Positions 1-11,869 of a DNA stretch of 64,000 nt are shown here, piece after piece (the first letter of the stretch is position 1; every line of letters starts with the position of its first letter). Position numbers and translations under genes: made by a program. A model generated the notes under the pieces. That model saw nothing but the letters and a program-made list of their open reading frames with translations. It ran no database searches and was not told where the DNA came from. Source of the stretch: Zychaea mexicana (lineage: Eukaryota > Mucoromycota > Mucoromycetes > Mucorales > Lichtheimiaceae); NCBI RefSeq assembly GCF_025766255.1, contig NW_026516743.1, positions 148,526-212,525 of the forward strand. The letters run 5' to 3'.

Positions 1-2679
1 CTGTTTGAAAAGAAAAAAAAAAAGTAAATTAAAGCCACACACGCTTACATGAGATTCCATATCTTGACAGCACCATCACGGCCACCCGAAAGTAGGTACT
101 GGTGTTGGTGTGATTCATGCACAATCAAGCAAGTGACTGGACCCTTGTGAGCTCGCTCAAATACACGCACGCTCGAACGATGCTCCACATACTGCGATAG
201 ATCTGACAGATGCAACAACGCCAACGATAGCGGTATCACGCATATGGTTCCGTTCTCTACACACAGATTTTTAGTTTTGACTATCGTATTCCCTCACAGG
301 TTCTATAGCTCTATTTATGTTTTTTTTTTTTTACCATAGCCTATAGCTAAATGGTTACTGCTGACGGGGATCGTTGCCGTAATACTTCCAAACTTGGGAT
401 CTTTTTTCTCCTTGATGGGCCAAATCGCATCGAACCTATTTACTTTTTTTTTTTTTCGTGTGTATCACGCACACACGCACACACACATATTACATCAAAA
501 TCATATCAAAAAAAAGAGAGAAAAGGGATGTCCCGACAATAATATACTTACAGGATATCATGTTCGCGTCTTCTTGTTCCGTTTTTGCATCCTCAAGGAG
601 GGTATGGATCGTAAACGTAGAATGATCTGCATCGTTACAAAACGATACGACCGAATATCCTTCTTCCTCTACTGCTACCAAAGTATCATCGTTTTGCGTA
701 TTCCTGCGTACAATCGTGCTATGACATGCTCCTGGCATCATACAAGACGCTCTTTCTTTAAAGTCAAGTATTTATTAGCAAAGGAAACCATTCCTTGATC
801 CCACCCCCCCCTCTTTTCTTTAGGAAAAAAGACGTGGCAATCGAATCATTGGAGAGTTATAGTATTTGACACTTACTGGTATCATGGAGTTTATAGCTTT
901 GTAGCAGCGTTGCACTGAAAAAGTGTGAGTTTCCAAAGCAAGAAGAGAAAGAAAGATTTATGTTCTTGTCAGCCACCGGGAGCGAGGAACAACAGGTTTT
1001 TTCCTTTTTGAGCAAAATACCTGTAATACAATTGGGCTTCTTGTTCAGCCATGGCACCCGGCCGAACGCCTTCGGGTGGCTTTATAGAGTATTCAAAATA
1101 ATCACCGTTCTATACCGACCCACCAACCCAGGAACCGACCGATGATTCAGCAAATGGAATTTTTCTTTTGTAAAAAAGCCAAAAAGTTACTTGACCATAC
1201 AACTCACCTGCGCATAAAGTACAAGTTTATGTTTCCCACAAAACTCTGCTCCGATCCAACTCGTGTTTGCTTTGGCTGGTAACGTGATTTCAGGCACAAA
1301 CCGATCATTACGCAGCACAAATATCTTTTTGTGGATAATAAACAATGGAAAGTTTTATCAGCGATCCAATGGTTTGAAAAGTGTAATAGGCAAGGTTATT
1401 TTAAAAAGGGAGAAAACAATCACCTACCACGACATTTCGACGTGTCACAGCCATGCATAATCCAGGAAACCAAGGACTACTCGCAATATCAATGACACTA
1501 TCGGGTGTTTTCTCATGTTCTTTGACAAGTTGGGGTTGATTGACTTGCGTCCGATCCTTGTAGATGGCTTGTCGAGTGGGATCAAAGTCCCAGATATCCA
1601 ATTTCCCATCCATTGTTATCGTAACCAGTCTTCCTCTTTGCGCAGCTTATTCATACATAGTTGAGAGTCAGCCACATGTATGAAGATGTTTTAAGGTAGT
1701 AGTGTACCTCTACCTGAGTCATAGAAATCCGAACACACGACCCAACTCGAATGCCCTCCCCATATCCTAACCACCTAATAAGAGGCAGAATAGTAGTAGT
1801 AGTAATAGTAGTAGTAATAGTAATAGTAATAGTAGTAGTAATAGTAGGGGGAGGACACGTCAGTATACACATTTGAACAAGAGCAGCGGCTTTGAGGGGG
1901 GCGGATATTACCTCCAATGTTGTTGAGTTCAATATGCATATTTCATTCGACTGCCCACTGCAAAAAAGATATCGATCCTTGAACTTGTTAAATAACAAAA
2001 GTCATGCGTTAAAAGACAATGTATCGCCGGAGGGGTTAAACAAAGTTGTTGGGATGAGATGTACCTGGCTAAAGATCTTTAGTTGCCGTGGTACACCGAG
2101 AAACCCCTTTGCATTGACGCCAAGACAACGGCCATCCGCGATATTCCATCGTGCAACTTCACTATAACAATGAACATCTCAGGGTTTTTTTTTTAAAAGA
2201 AGAAATAGACGCAGTGTTTTTTTTTTATAAAATAGACCCATCCATTGATTTTTTTTACCCGTCTTCAGACGCGCTTATAAGAATATCATTGTCCGTTTTA
2301 GTTTCTGCAGTAATAACACATAGTGCAGCAATAGGTGTCTTGTGACCAACAAGTAAAAGCTTGTGCTATAAAAGACAAAAGTAAAAAGCATAATGACGCG
2401 CAACCCCAATGAGCAAAAAACTTTGGGAACGAGAAGGAAAGCTGTGTGTGTTCGTCGTGTGTTTTATGCCAATCCCACCCCCCCCCCCTTTTTTTTGTCC
2501 CCGCCCCCTTGTCCGGGTCTCCCACTCACTTTTAAAAGATCGTTATGCATGGTATAAACCCAAATGTGTCCATCTTTTTGACCGGCAAAAACATGAGGGT
2601 AGCTTGATGTCAAGCATGTCGTGATTGGATTGCTGAAATTGTGCCATACTACGAGTGGCCAAGATATGGTTGATGTCAT
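1..2679 (-). CDS. WDR7 / rabconnectin-3 beta-like WD40 protein (5' part, runs off left edge)
   Basis: A spliced minus-strand gene starts near 2679 (MTSTISWPLVVW) and leaves the window at base 1. Exons visible: 2530-2679; about 2265-2360 (GHKTPIAALCV, then ISASEDG); about 2050-2163 (ARWNIADGRCLGV); about 1880-1995 (CSGQSNEICILNSTTLEVI); about 1450-1613 (MDGKLDIWDF); about 1207-1300 (SWIGAEFCGKHKLVLYAQ); and 45-239 (HKGPVTCLIV, then YLLSGGRDGAVKIWNL). The order and wording match human WDR7, for example DVSDGRC, then ILVVDATSLEVL, then VTCLLYPH with YLISGG. WDR7 partners DMXL/rabconnectin and regulates V-ATPase assembly and vesicle acidification. Only the N-terminal WD40 propeller is present here. 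Intron boundaries are partly provisional. The family call rests on several aligned motifs in order, so it is fairly secure. Confidence 0.75.
1791..1847. repeat. (AGT/AAT)n trinucleotide tract
   Basis: Interrupted AGT/AAT microsatellite inside an intron of the WDR7-like gene. Similar tracts lie near 2995-3010 and 4604-4665. Confidence 0.9.
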
Positions 2680-3156
2680 TGGCGAATTCAAAAGGTGGGT
2701 TCGGATGCCCCCCACGTTTACACACACACACACAAGAGGGAAGGGAATAAAAAAAAAAAAAAGAGTTAGCGTGTGTGGATTTCCCTCTATACCCCATTGA
2801 CAATCCTATCCCGGGAACCCGTGTCGGACATTTGTGCTTTGTAGGAAAGCAGCAACAGCACTGTGTTTTTTCTTTTTCTTTTTATTAAGCTATACTTTTA
2901 AAAAAAGTTGTGCGTCTACAACGAGTGCGATATGTACAAAATGATGGTTATGTGAGTAGTATAAGTGAATGTAGTAAGGAGTGCTATGTGGCAGTAGTAG
3001 TAGTAGTAGTTGGTGATGGTGTTGGTATGACATGATACTAACTAGGTCCAATCATGATCTATGTTCGTCTTTTACAAGGCAGCATATGAAGCATGCGAGT
3101 ATACTACAGGATCCTAAGTAAGAAAAAATAAACACTTCCAACAACAATGATAGTCA
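2680..3156. other. Intergenic region between two minus-strand genes
   Basis: No gene seen. Contains a poly-A run near 2749-2762, a minus-strand AATAAA near 2882-2890 that could be the poly(A) signal of the gene ending at 3157, and a short AGT repeat near 2995-3010. Confidence 0.5.
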
Positions 3157-3490
3157 TCATGAGTAATTGTCACTGTACCATCCTAGAAAACATGGATCCT
3201 TTGGAGAAGCAGAGACAGTGTTCTGGACAGTAACCGTCGCAGGAGGCGGCGTAGGATGGTAGTCCAGATCTGTTTTGTGGTATGTTAAAAGAAGAAGCGA
3301 ATGGATCCATTCAGAGTGTAAACGTGTGTGCCTTGCCTTGGAGTGTCTTGCTCTTGCCGTTTGGTTTTGTGGGCTGAGGTGTGAGGAAACGATCGGGTTG
3401 CTGGATGGGTTTCTCGTCTGTCACCCGTGTTTCGTCTTTCATTGTAGGATTCTCGGCCTTGGGTTGAGCAGTGAGCACAGGTGAGAGGAG
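3157..3490 (-). CDS. 3' end of an unidentified minus-strand gene
   Basis: The last exon (about 3157-3262) follows a clean acceptor (CACAAAACAG) and reads DYHPTPPPATVTVQNTVS, then DPCFLGWYSDNYS and a stop at 3157. The preceding exon, about 3310-3480, is rich in Lys, Pro and Gln (VTDEKPIQQPDRFLTPQPTK). It would have to use a GC donor (AAG|GCAAGG), a known rare splice class. Further possible exon pieces lie near 3660-3860, but I could not join them without impossible introns. A minus-strand AATAAA lies about 270 bp downstream. No family is recognised. The exon chain is incomplete, so the 5' end is unknown. Confidence 0.3.
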
Positions 3491-4711
3491 TTGGGGGGGG
3501 GGTTATATAAGAGACAAACAAAGAACCAAGAAAAAGAAAGAGAGAGAGAAAGAGAGGCTTATGTCTTTAGGGAAAAAGAGCACTGTTATATACGTGCTGA
3601 TTGACGACAACATCAACCACAAAGGGCATCAAGACCTTTTATAGAGTGATGCATTAAACACATAAACATGTACTGTACACACGCCTTTCACGGGAGGACA
3701 ACAGGACGGGGTGGTCCGTTGTCGGATCGGGATTTTCCGTTTCATCATTCTGTTCCTGTTTGGGGGCTATTGTAGCCTTACCGAAGCGTGTGTGTCTTAC
3801 ACAAAACAGCAACATTTGGGACATATCCAGCTGTTTATTATTGTAGTACGTACTCACCCTCGCTCTTTTGACTTATAGTAGTGAGAAACCCTCCCACCCA
3901 TTTCTGTGCCCTGTGCCCGGGAGATATTGCAAAGCCACCGACCGTGTTTTCAAAGGTGCCTTTTCTAATATGCAGCCAGTCGATCCGAATGAGCCGGATG
4001 GATGTAATATGTGTCTCTCTGCTGTTGTAATGGGTCTCTTTTTGATTTAGAGTACAAAATAACCTGTTACCTCCCCAACCTATGTAATTTAGCGTTCAAA
4101 CAGTAAAGGTTTCCCACAAATTCAGGGTTTTTGTTGTTGTTGTACGTACTCCTCATATATACACAAAACATGAGATCCGAGACGTCGTTCCCACCAGTGA
4201 TTGTTAGTAAGAAAAAAATATACGTTTCGAAAAGTAAAACCTCCCCCCCCCCTTTCTGCAACAGAAAGAAAGTGGTCATGATCGTCATCACCACCCATCA
4301 CAGATCCTCAACGCCGCCGTATAACATTTTAGTTTCTCACATGTGGAACGTGCATCATGTGGCGGTTTGCAATCCAAGTTATATAGATCGATGCTGTCAA
4401 AAAAAAAAAACAGTTTACATGTGAGAGTAAAGGGCGTAGTTTCAAAGATGATTGCCCCGTCAGTCCACAGTATTTACCAGTGTTAATTTTCGTTATTATT
4501 AAGAGAAATAAACTATGGTGAAAGTAAGGTGGTTTCGGAATGTAAAAGTACGATTATAGATTATTTTCAAAGGTAGAAAGAGAAGGTTATGCAAGAATAT
4601 ATATAGTAATAGCAATAGTAATAGTAATAATAATGATAATAGTAGTAAAAGTAAAAAGTAGTAGTAAAGAATAGTGATGATGATGGTGATAAAAAGAAGG
4701 AAAGACCCCGC
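3491..4711. other. Unresolved region, possible exons and low-complexity DNA
   Basis: Contains fragments that may be coding on the minus strand (about 3660-3800 and 3860-3950) but no joinable gene. Poly-C, poly-A and an AGT/AAT microsatellite (about 4604-4665) are present. Part is probably the 3' UTR of the PH-domain gene ending at 4712. Confidence 0.4.
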
Positions 4712-7095
4712 TCATTTGGCCCTTCCAAGCTTATGGGTATGTGTATGATGAGCACGACCAGGAAGTGCTCCACCGGCACCACCTATTGCGCCTGCTCCAC
4801 TCACGCCAGAGATATGGCTTGTGTTTTCAAACGAGTCAAAGGAGGAGCCGGTAGCCAGTCTCTGGAGGTGGTTGTTGTAGTTGCAGGATGGAGATGTCGG
4901 CGAGGCAACGAGTGGAGACGGAGGTGCCACCATGGAAGGACTCGTCCCGGCGGCAGGGTGATCGTTGCCATTCTTCTTGGCTCTTCGCACACCCACACTC
5001 AGTGCGTTTAGCCATGATTCAAGCTCCATTTCACTGCTTGCGCAGAGCACGTAGCTTCGTTTGGGAATAACAATCTTGAAGCAGTACTTTTTGTTTTTGC
5101 TGATAGGTTCGATCTCGAGCGAGTCAATAATGTGTGTGAGCGGGATAATGCGATGAGGAGCGTATTCCTATGGGGGGGGGGTTTTCTCCAGTTAGCAACA
5201 AAGAACCAAGTCTCCTCTTCAATTACCCTCCCTTCCTTCCCCAGCGTAATAGACATTATTATACCTTGTCATCCTCATAATAGGCTAGCGTGTCAGTTCG
5301 CAGCACAAACCACCGCTTTCTCCATCCCTGCGTATTTAAAAGAAAAAAAGGAGGGGAAGAGAGAGAGAAAATCGATTTTGGTGAGTAGGGAGTGCGAAAG
5401 AAAGGAGCCGGAGAAACTATTACAAGTACCTTATTTCGACCCAATTTCAGTAGATAGCCATCAATAAGCACTCTGTTTCGATTCTCTTCCTGCTGCACAT
5501 TGGCCATGTCATCGGTCCAGCTGTATTCGTCGTCGTCTTCTGAACTTGCAAGGGCGTCGGCAACATGCATCTGGGCTTGGTGGTCAGAAACGGGGGACAG
5601 TGGATATGTCTGGCCCGTCGAGTAGGAGCCTAGCCCTTGTTCCAGACTACTGCTAGCCCCACCCGCGCTGATGCTTGTGTTGAGGTGGAAGGGTTCAGGG
5701 CGCTGGTGGTGGTGAAGATGGTTGTTGTTGTTGTTGTTGTTGTGCGTGGATGGTTTTGGAATGTCGACCGGAGGCACGTGCGCATGGCTAATCATATGTG
5801 TGGTATTACCACCACCACCAGCACCCACGCCAGATGGTCTTTGGTCCAGTTGAGAAGACAAGGAAGCAGGGCCACCGCCTGTTGTTGTTGATGATGGCCG
5901 TCGTCGCATCATACCCGATGACGAGTCTGCGCCTGAAGATCTTCGTCGTTGATGTTTTTGCTGCTGTTGCTGTTGCTGTTGCTGAGAGTGTTGTGATTTG
6001 TATGACGATATCACATCCTTGGCAAAGGCCTGATCACGCCCGACGGAGCTGGCATCGTCGTCGTCTGCACCGTACAGAGCAAGCTCCGCCTTGGCATGCT
6101 CAATAGCTGCAATCCAGCCATCCAATTCATGCTGGTTGTCCGCCTGCAGATAATACATGCGCTTCGGAGTGCTGATAGCAAACATGTACTTGTACTTGTT
6201 CCTTGATGTGACATGGACGACGCTGTGGATCTCGTGTAGGTCGATGATTCGTAAAAGCTTATATTCCTGAAAGGATTGGTTGGTTGTTGGGGGTTGACCA
6301 AACAAAGAAAGGGGAGTTGGATCAGGTGATATGCTCATGGGGGTTTTCCTTTCCCCTACCAAGCCGCGCGCCTTTTTTCTACTCTGTCTCTTGCACACAC
6401 GCACACACACACACGCTCTGATTTTTCTACCTTGCTGTCTTTGTACATTGCCAACTTTGTCGTCCGCAGGACAAACCAACGCTTTTTCCAAGTCTATAGA
6501 AACAACCATTTTTTTTTTTTAGTTTTTCCTTGTCTGCTTTGCGTGGGGTGTAATACATCATAGGTAGTACAAGTATTGAAAAATTACCCTTCGCTTTTCG
6601 CCTTTCTTCAAAAGATAGCCAGACTGGATGGCCTTTTCAGTCTGTAAAAGCTCGAGCGCTTGACCCGAAATGGGTATTGCTGCAGGATCGTCGTCTTCTC
6701 CGTCCGAAAGATACTTGTTGAGTGAGTCTGGAGCATAATCGTCGTCTTCTTCGTCTTCGCTTAGCACAATGCGTGTGGCCTTTCCCATGGACACGGACAT
6801 GGTTTCAGATGGAGGACTTTGCGAACGAGCCTAATGAGAGTCATTGAAAGAGAAAAGAGGGGGAAATGCAAGTTTTTTTTTTTTTTTTTTGTAGTGTGTT
6901 TGTGACAATTGAAAGAAAGTTGGAATGCGATGAGTGAACAATGTCCCCAACGTGCTCAGTTGGAATAGAACGAAAAACGTTCTTTCCGCTCCAACAAAGT
7001 ATACAAAAGCAGCTGCTACTCACACTGGACTTGAGTATAGAGACAGGTTCGGTTCTTTGCTGGTGCTGTTGTTGTGGTGGTGGTAAAGTTGCCAT
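4712..7095 (-). CDS. Tandem PH-domain adaptor protein
   Basis: Six exons, about 575 residues. Exon 1 starts at 7095 (MATLPPPQQQHQQR). Exon 2 (about 6590-6832) is acidic, then reads IQSGYLLKKGEKRR. It continues into exon 3 (about 6430-6490, TWKKRWFVLRTTKLAMYKDS) and exon 4 (EYKLLRIIDLHEIHSV, ending in DGWIAAIEHAK), which together make one PH domain (about residues 95-215). A linker of about 170 residues has poly-Gln, poly-Asn, poly-His and Ser tracts. A second PH domain begins LIDGYLLKLGRNK, continues GWRKRWFVLRTDTLAYYED (5265-5325) and ends ELESWLNALSVGVRRAK, before a Gly/Ala/Ser tail. PH domains bind phosphoinositides or proteins at membranes. No enzymatic domain is seen, so an adaptor role is inferred. 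Both PH domains are split by introns at equivalent points (before W-[KR]-KRWFVLR), which suggests internal duplication. Confidence 0.85.
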
Positions 7096-8395
7096 TGTTT
7101 TGCCGTTATGAAATAATGAAATAAAAAAAAAAGAAGAGAAAGACAAAGGCTCTCTCTCTCTTGTGTGGTGTCCTAAAAAAAAAAAAGAGCATGTCATTAC
7201 CAAATTCGATCCCCGCTTTGTGCGTGTGTAACCATGTTAGCAGAGGCCGATCACTTGTTGATGGTTGTGACATAATAAAAGACGAAACAGACGAGAGTTC
7301 CAGGGCGAGAACGCAGTATATAGATAGGTTCTTATTATTACCGCTGCTGAATTAAAAACTCACATATTGGATATATCCTCCAATGTTACTCGAGGCTATA
7401 GTCCGTACTATACGTTCCCCCCCCCCTCCACAATGGTTGGAAAGCATTGTCATGGGCATTTTGTTGGGTGGGGGGGTTGTTTACCAATGAAATAGCCAGT
7501 CGGGTTTCCCAGCCAATATAGTTGGGATCAACACAAACAAAAACGTGTCACTGTTTGTGCAAATAATAGAACATTCTTCTAATTACGATACAGCATCTCG
7601 CTTCTTTACAGCAGTAATAGCGAGTGCTGCTCGCAGCTGTTGCGGTTACACGAGGTTGGCAGTGCCATGGATCACTCTCTCTCTCTCTCTCTCTCTTTCA
7701 TGTGGCTGGCCCTTGTGTAATGGACACAACACACAGCACGCCTTTTCCCCGTCCATACTCAGCTGAGAGGGATCATTGACTGCTATACATACCGAGTAGA
7801 AATATATCAGATCGAGTATGCTGTATGTGCTGGAAGTGTGGCGACTAGACGTGTGTATATAGCGTTGTACAGTAATAGCAGCAAGTCATAAGGCATCTTG
7901 AATTTAAACCATGGCTCCCTTATATGTCATGAAGATCACTTTTCAGACGTCATGTGGTATTCACCAGTCAAGAAAAGGCTAAAATCCCCTTCCAACGTGT
8001 GTATACAGACTCTTTTTTTCCCACTCCCAGCCCCGTTTTCATGCAGCAATATGGTACAAACAATTGCCAGGTGGCGAAAAGACGATGAAAATCGTCATTT
8101 ATGTGAATTTCCTTAAAGAGTGTCGTCTTGCTTTTACAGCATAGCTTTTTTAGCGTAGATAAAAAAAAAAAGAGGCATACTATCTTGTATACACAGCTCA
8201 CTTTTCCATAATGTATTACTATGTGTACAATCTATTCTTTTTTTTTTCGCTAATATCATAAGATACCTTTTACCCTCCAAGATCAAGTATAATCCGAACT
8301 TCTTATGGTACGGCCGCTCATTTAACCCACTCGTCGGCAACCACATTCGTGTGCTTATTTTTTTTTTCGTTGCGCCGCACTACTATCATAGAATC
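7096..8395. other. Intergenic, no gene seen
   Basis: Upstream region of the PH-domain gene. It holds a poly-A run near 7175-7187, poly-C/poly-G stretches near 7420-7480 and a CT dinucleotide repeat at about 7674-7697. Short ORFs here look random. Confidence 0.5.
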
Positions 8396-9225
8396 AACCA
8401 GTGCCGTCAAGGGCCTTTTGTCGTCGCTCGATTTTCTCCTTGAGCTCTTTTACAAACGTTTTTGTCGGTTCGAAAGCACGCTACCCTGTAACCTACTAAG
8501 GAGACTCTGGTCAATGCTATTGAGTACTTTTAAATCTACTAATATCGTTTACTTACTACATCTAGGCTTTTCTACACAAGTCAATGAAAGGCGGCATATC
8601 CACTTTTCTCTGTTGCCAAGCTCGACAGGAAACTCTTGTCCGCTGCTTCTTGTTCATCATGATAAAGACACGTGGCGCCTGTGTTGACATATCCCATGTC
8701 CAACTATTAGAGCAACTGTTGCAGTATATATACATGTATTGAATCACAGAAACACTCACCGAGACCGAGCGAAAAATGGACGTTGTTTAAAGGAGCTGAG
8801 AACCAGCTTATGATAAGTAAATTACGTCTGAATCAACGTGACGAAGCATACTTAAGGTGCCAAACATGATTTAGTGTTGATCTACTGTAAATTAAGCTTA
8901 TGTTTTTTTCCGGCATTGAGGCTGCCGAACCCGTCTGAGACTTGGCAACAAGAGAAATATTAAGGCCAGAGTACAACTTGTGCTCACGTACATAATGCCA
9001 TTGGCATTGTACTTGGTCGACCGACCCGTCTGCTTCTATTAAACTCGTATTTATACTTTCTTTGTCGCAGACAAGTAATTTACAACCCTGTACCTTTCGG
9101 CGTCGGCCGCCTGTGATATACATACTCAACGAGCTCAGCTGATTGTATGATTTGGCTGGCCAGAAAATTCGAACGACGTACACATTTGAACACTCCAAAT
9201 CGCCACCAAAATATTCTAGATAATG
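8396..9225 (-). pseudogene. Unassigned ORF remnant (possibly a broken gene)
   Basis: An open minus-strand stretch of about 130 codons (about 8833-9225) reads KAHYLEYFGGDLECSN, VYVVRIFWPAKSYNQL, then REHKLYSGLNISLV. Downstream, about 8580-8690 reads TCLYHDEQEAADKSFLSSL, and about 8396-8470 reads FEPTKTFVKELKEKIERRQ followed by a stop. These have the composition of real protein, but stops or frame changes separate them and I could not build one intact spliced frame. A decayed gene or transposon-derived ORF is the best description. I recognise no domain. Confidence 0.3.
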
Positions 9226-11869
9226 GGCTTTTGTAATTCAAGTGCTGTCATAACAACAAGTAGTTATTAAGCATTTTAAAACGTTCTACAACATGGTGAA
9301 TAGTACACAGGTCCATCCATGGTCATGTTGGAGAGCGACTCAAGGGGGTTGAATGGCATTTTGAATCACATTGAATGTTGTAGGTACTTTTTGTTATTGG
9401 ACGTGTCGCCATCAGAGTGCTTAAAAGCCGGGACATGGCACCGTATACTTCTCTACTGGACTATATACTTAACTGATACTTCAATCAACACTATCATGAT
9501 AGGATACATGGAGGATCAAAATTTACCAAAGCTGCATTAAATGTCGGGCGTTTCTTTTTGTCGGCCAGAAATCTCAATCCACAACGTCCAGACCCCGTAG
9601 GTTTCGTTGATCCTGTGCTTCTCCACTTTCCTCATCTTACTCATTGCTAGAACTTTTCTGTACCTTGTTTCCCATATCGCTTGACTTTTGCCCGTTCCTG
9701 AAGAAGGTTCGCCACCTTGACAAGCATTTTAAAAGAAAATTAGGTGACAACGCTCTAACAGTCCTCCGTTATGCAAAGATCTACAAGCAGATGTGCGTAA
9801 GGATCTGAAGTTTGATCTGGAGAAACACGCCCTTAGTTGTACATATAAGAAGCACTTTGCTCAAGAATAGTGTCATCACTTGACAAGGAAGAGTAATAAC
9901 CAAGGATAATCTGTGATTCGCAGCATCAGTGTGGTAGATAACATTACTATTCTTTTTAGCTGACTTAAAGAAGATTTCTATCTATCACTACATGAGGTAA
10001 GGTAAGTGGACTATGGAACCCCTCCTTTCTCTTCTCTTCCATTCCTTCGGTTCAAAAAAACACTACCGTCATGCAATTTGCAATATAAGATCTGTTATTG
10101 CATTCTAGCTACGACTAAGCTGATTATTTAAATGGCATTTTCTTCAAAATCTAATGCAAGAAAAGCGTATCATAGTGACATCCTGCACTTGATCTCTGCC
10201 CTTCGCGGAAAAGTTTCTGGCTACCGTTGGCTTATCAACCAGCCGGGAGTGGGGAGCAAAACCTTCTTCCTCTTGGGCAATAGCAAGCATTGATAAATTT
10301 AATAAAACAAAGCCTAATGTAGCTTTTAAAGGTTTGATTCAAAGGTCAAAAGAAGAAAATGCTATCCGTTTAGTATCATCCGGGTATTTTCTGTTATTGT
10401 CACTCTAAATACATCATTTCGTCTATGGCCTTAAGAGAGATAAATGTTTTCATTTGAATTATTATAAATGCGTTATATCGAGCGATGACCTTGGTTCAAG
10501 TACTGCTTGCCATATACATGCATGAATCAATTCTGTTCTAACCACGGCTGCCTCGACAACAAGACCGAGGTGTTACCCTTTCAATTTATTTGCATGACTT
10601 TTTTTTATCAGGTTATTTGTTCGGGTTGCATTTATCCTTTCTTCTCAAGCACAACATCTCATGTTAGGCAATTATGTGGAATTTGGACTAGTATGTAATA
10701 TGTGGTAGGGAGGAAGAGTGTAAGGATGGCACATTTGTTATTAAATCAAAGTACATAGTAAAGCTATAAAAAATGCGAAACATTGCTCACAAAATACCGG
10801 GAGGCTAGCTTGCCAGCGTCATCGCTGCCTTACATACTCGTTAAATACGGTGTAAATTTCCACTCCAGCATAATATTTGTTGGCAATCAGAGCATCATCA
10901 ATACTTTACCTGAAAGCGGCTGTCTTTTGACCCCACTCACTCTTTCGGCTATTATATTGCTGTTGTGTCGATGTTGATCTTCCGTCGAGGATAATCCGAC
11001 ACATCGTACTCCCAGTGTACTTCATGTTGTCGCGCAGTCACTTGAATGCATATTTCAAGCATTTGTAAAAATACTTGATGAATGCAATGTCACGTCTCTG
11101 GTCCTTGCAACATCGTTTCACTGTAACTATTATACATAATAGCAAATCTGCTCCTGATACACAACGTCAGTGTTATTTTGCCTCGCAAAAGATGGCTAAT
11201 AATTGCATTGCATAAAAAAGCAGTCTCACTTTGTGTCCACTATTGTTCAGTTATTATGAATTTATGCCATTGTTAAAGCCGATGAGCACAATAAGGATAC
11301 TATAGAGTCTGTGTTCAGTATTCGTCTGTCGTTGAGCTTTACAATGCATGTTTTCATGTGTTGTATTCTAATTAGCAAAAGTGTGTATAGGCGCTGACAT
11401 GTCTTTAAGTTTTCACTGTGTATACATGATTGTTTATGCAGGTCGCCTGAGAGCTCATTTTACCATTTGCGGTACGATGCATGCTTCAGCATAGGTAGCA
11501 CCAAAGACTGTTACACAGTGTAGAAATTCACATTTGGGTTATCGATTATCGTGTAGATACTGAACTTTAATCATCACAACCGAACTATAAGAATCAAATC
11601 GCTACCTGCTTAACGGCAATGGCTAACGGGAAGAAGAGGAAGTAGTCCTGGCATAATACACATAGTCACCTTATCAACAAACAGGGCGTAAAAACGAAAA
11701 GGCTAGAGCGAAAAAATAATGCATTAAACGTGGGAAGGTTCAACGGATTTATATTTTTGCATTCTCTTGTTCTCTTCCCACCTGCGTTTTTCTTTTTTCT
11801 CTTCTTCTTTGGCACTTTATTACACCTTTCTTTTTTTGTTTTTTTGGAAACCACAGATCCAATTTCGCT
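9226..11869. other. Gene-poor stretch with coding relics
   Basis: No intact gene. One plus-strand frame at about 10132-10292 reads SDILHLISALRGKVSGYRW, then LINQPGVGSKTFFLL. That resembles a damaged Walker A segment (GxxxxGK[ST] spoiled by an extra Ser), of the kind seen in Crinkler or RHS-like proteins. A second coding-like piece near 9790-9835 reads LQADVRKDLKFDLEKHALSC. Both look like relics. The last 200 bp before 11870 include a pyrimidine-rich stretch and are probably the alpha-mannosidase promoter and 5' UTR. Confidence 0.35.

Noticed and set aside
3654..3857. Spliced exon pair joined by a 27-nt intron (donor at 3857)
   Set aside because: 27 nt is too short for a spliceosomal intron, so the join was not used.
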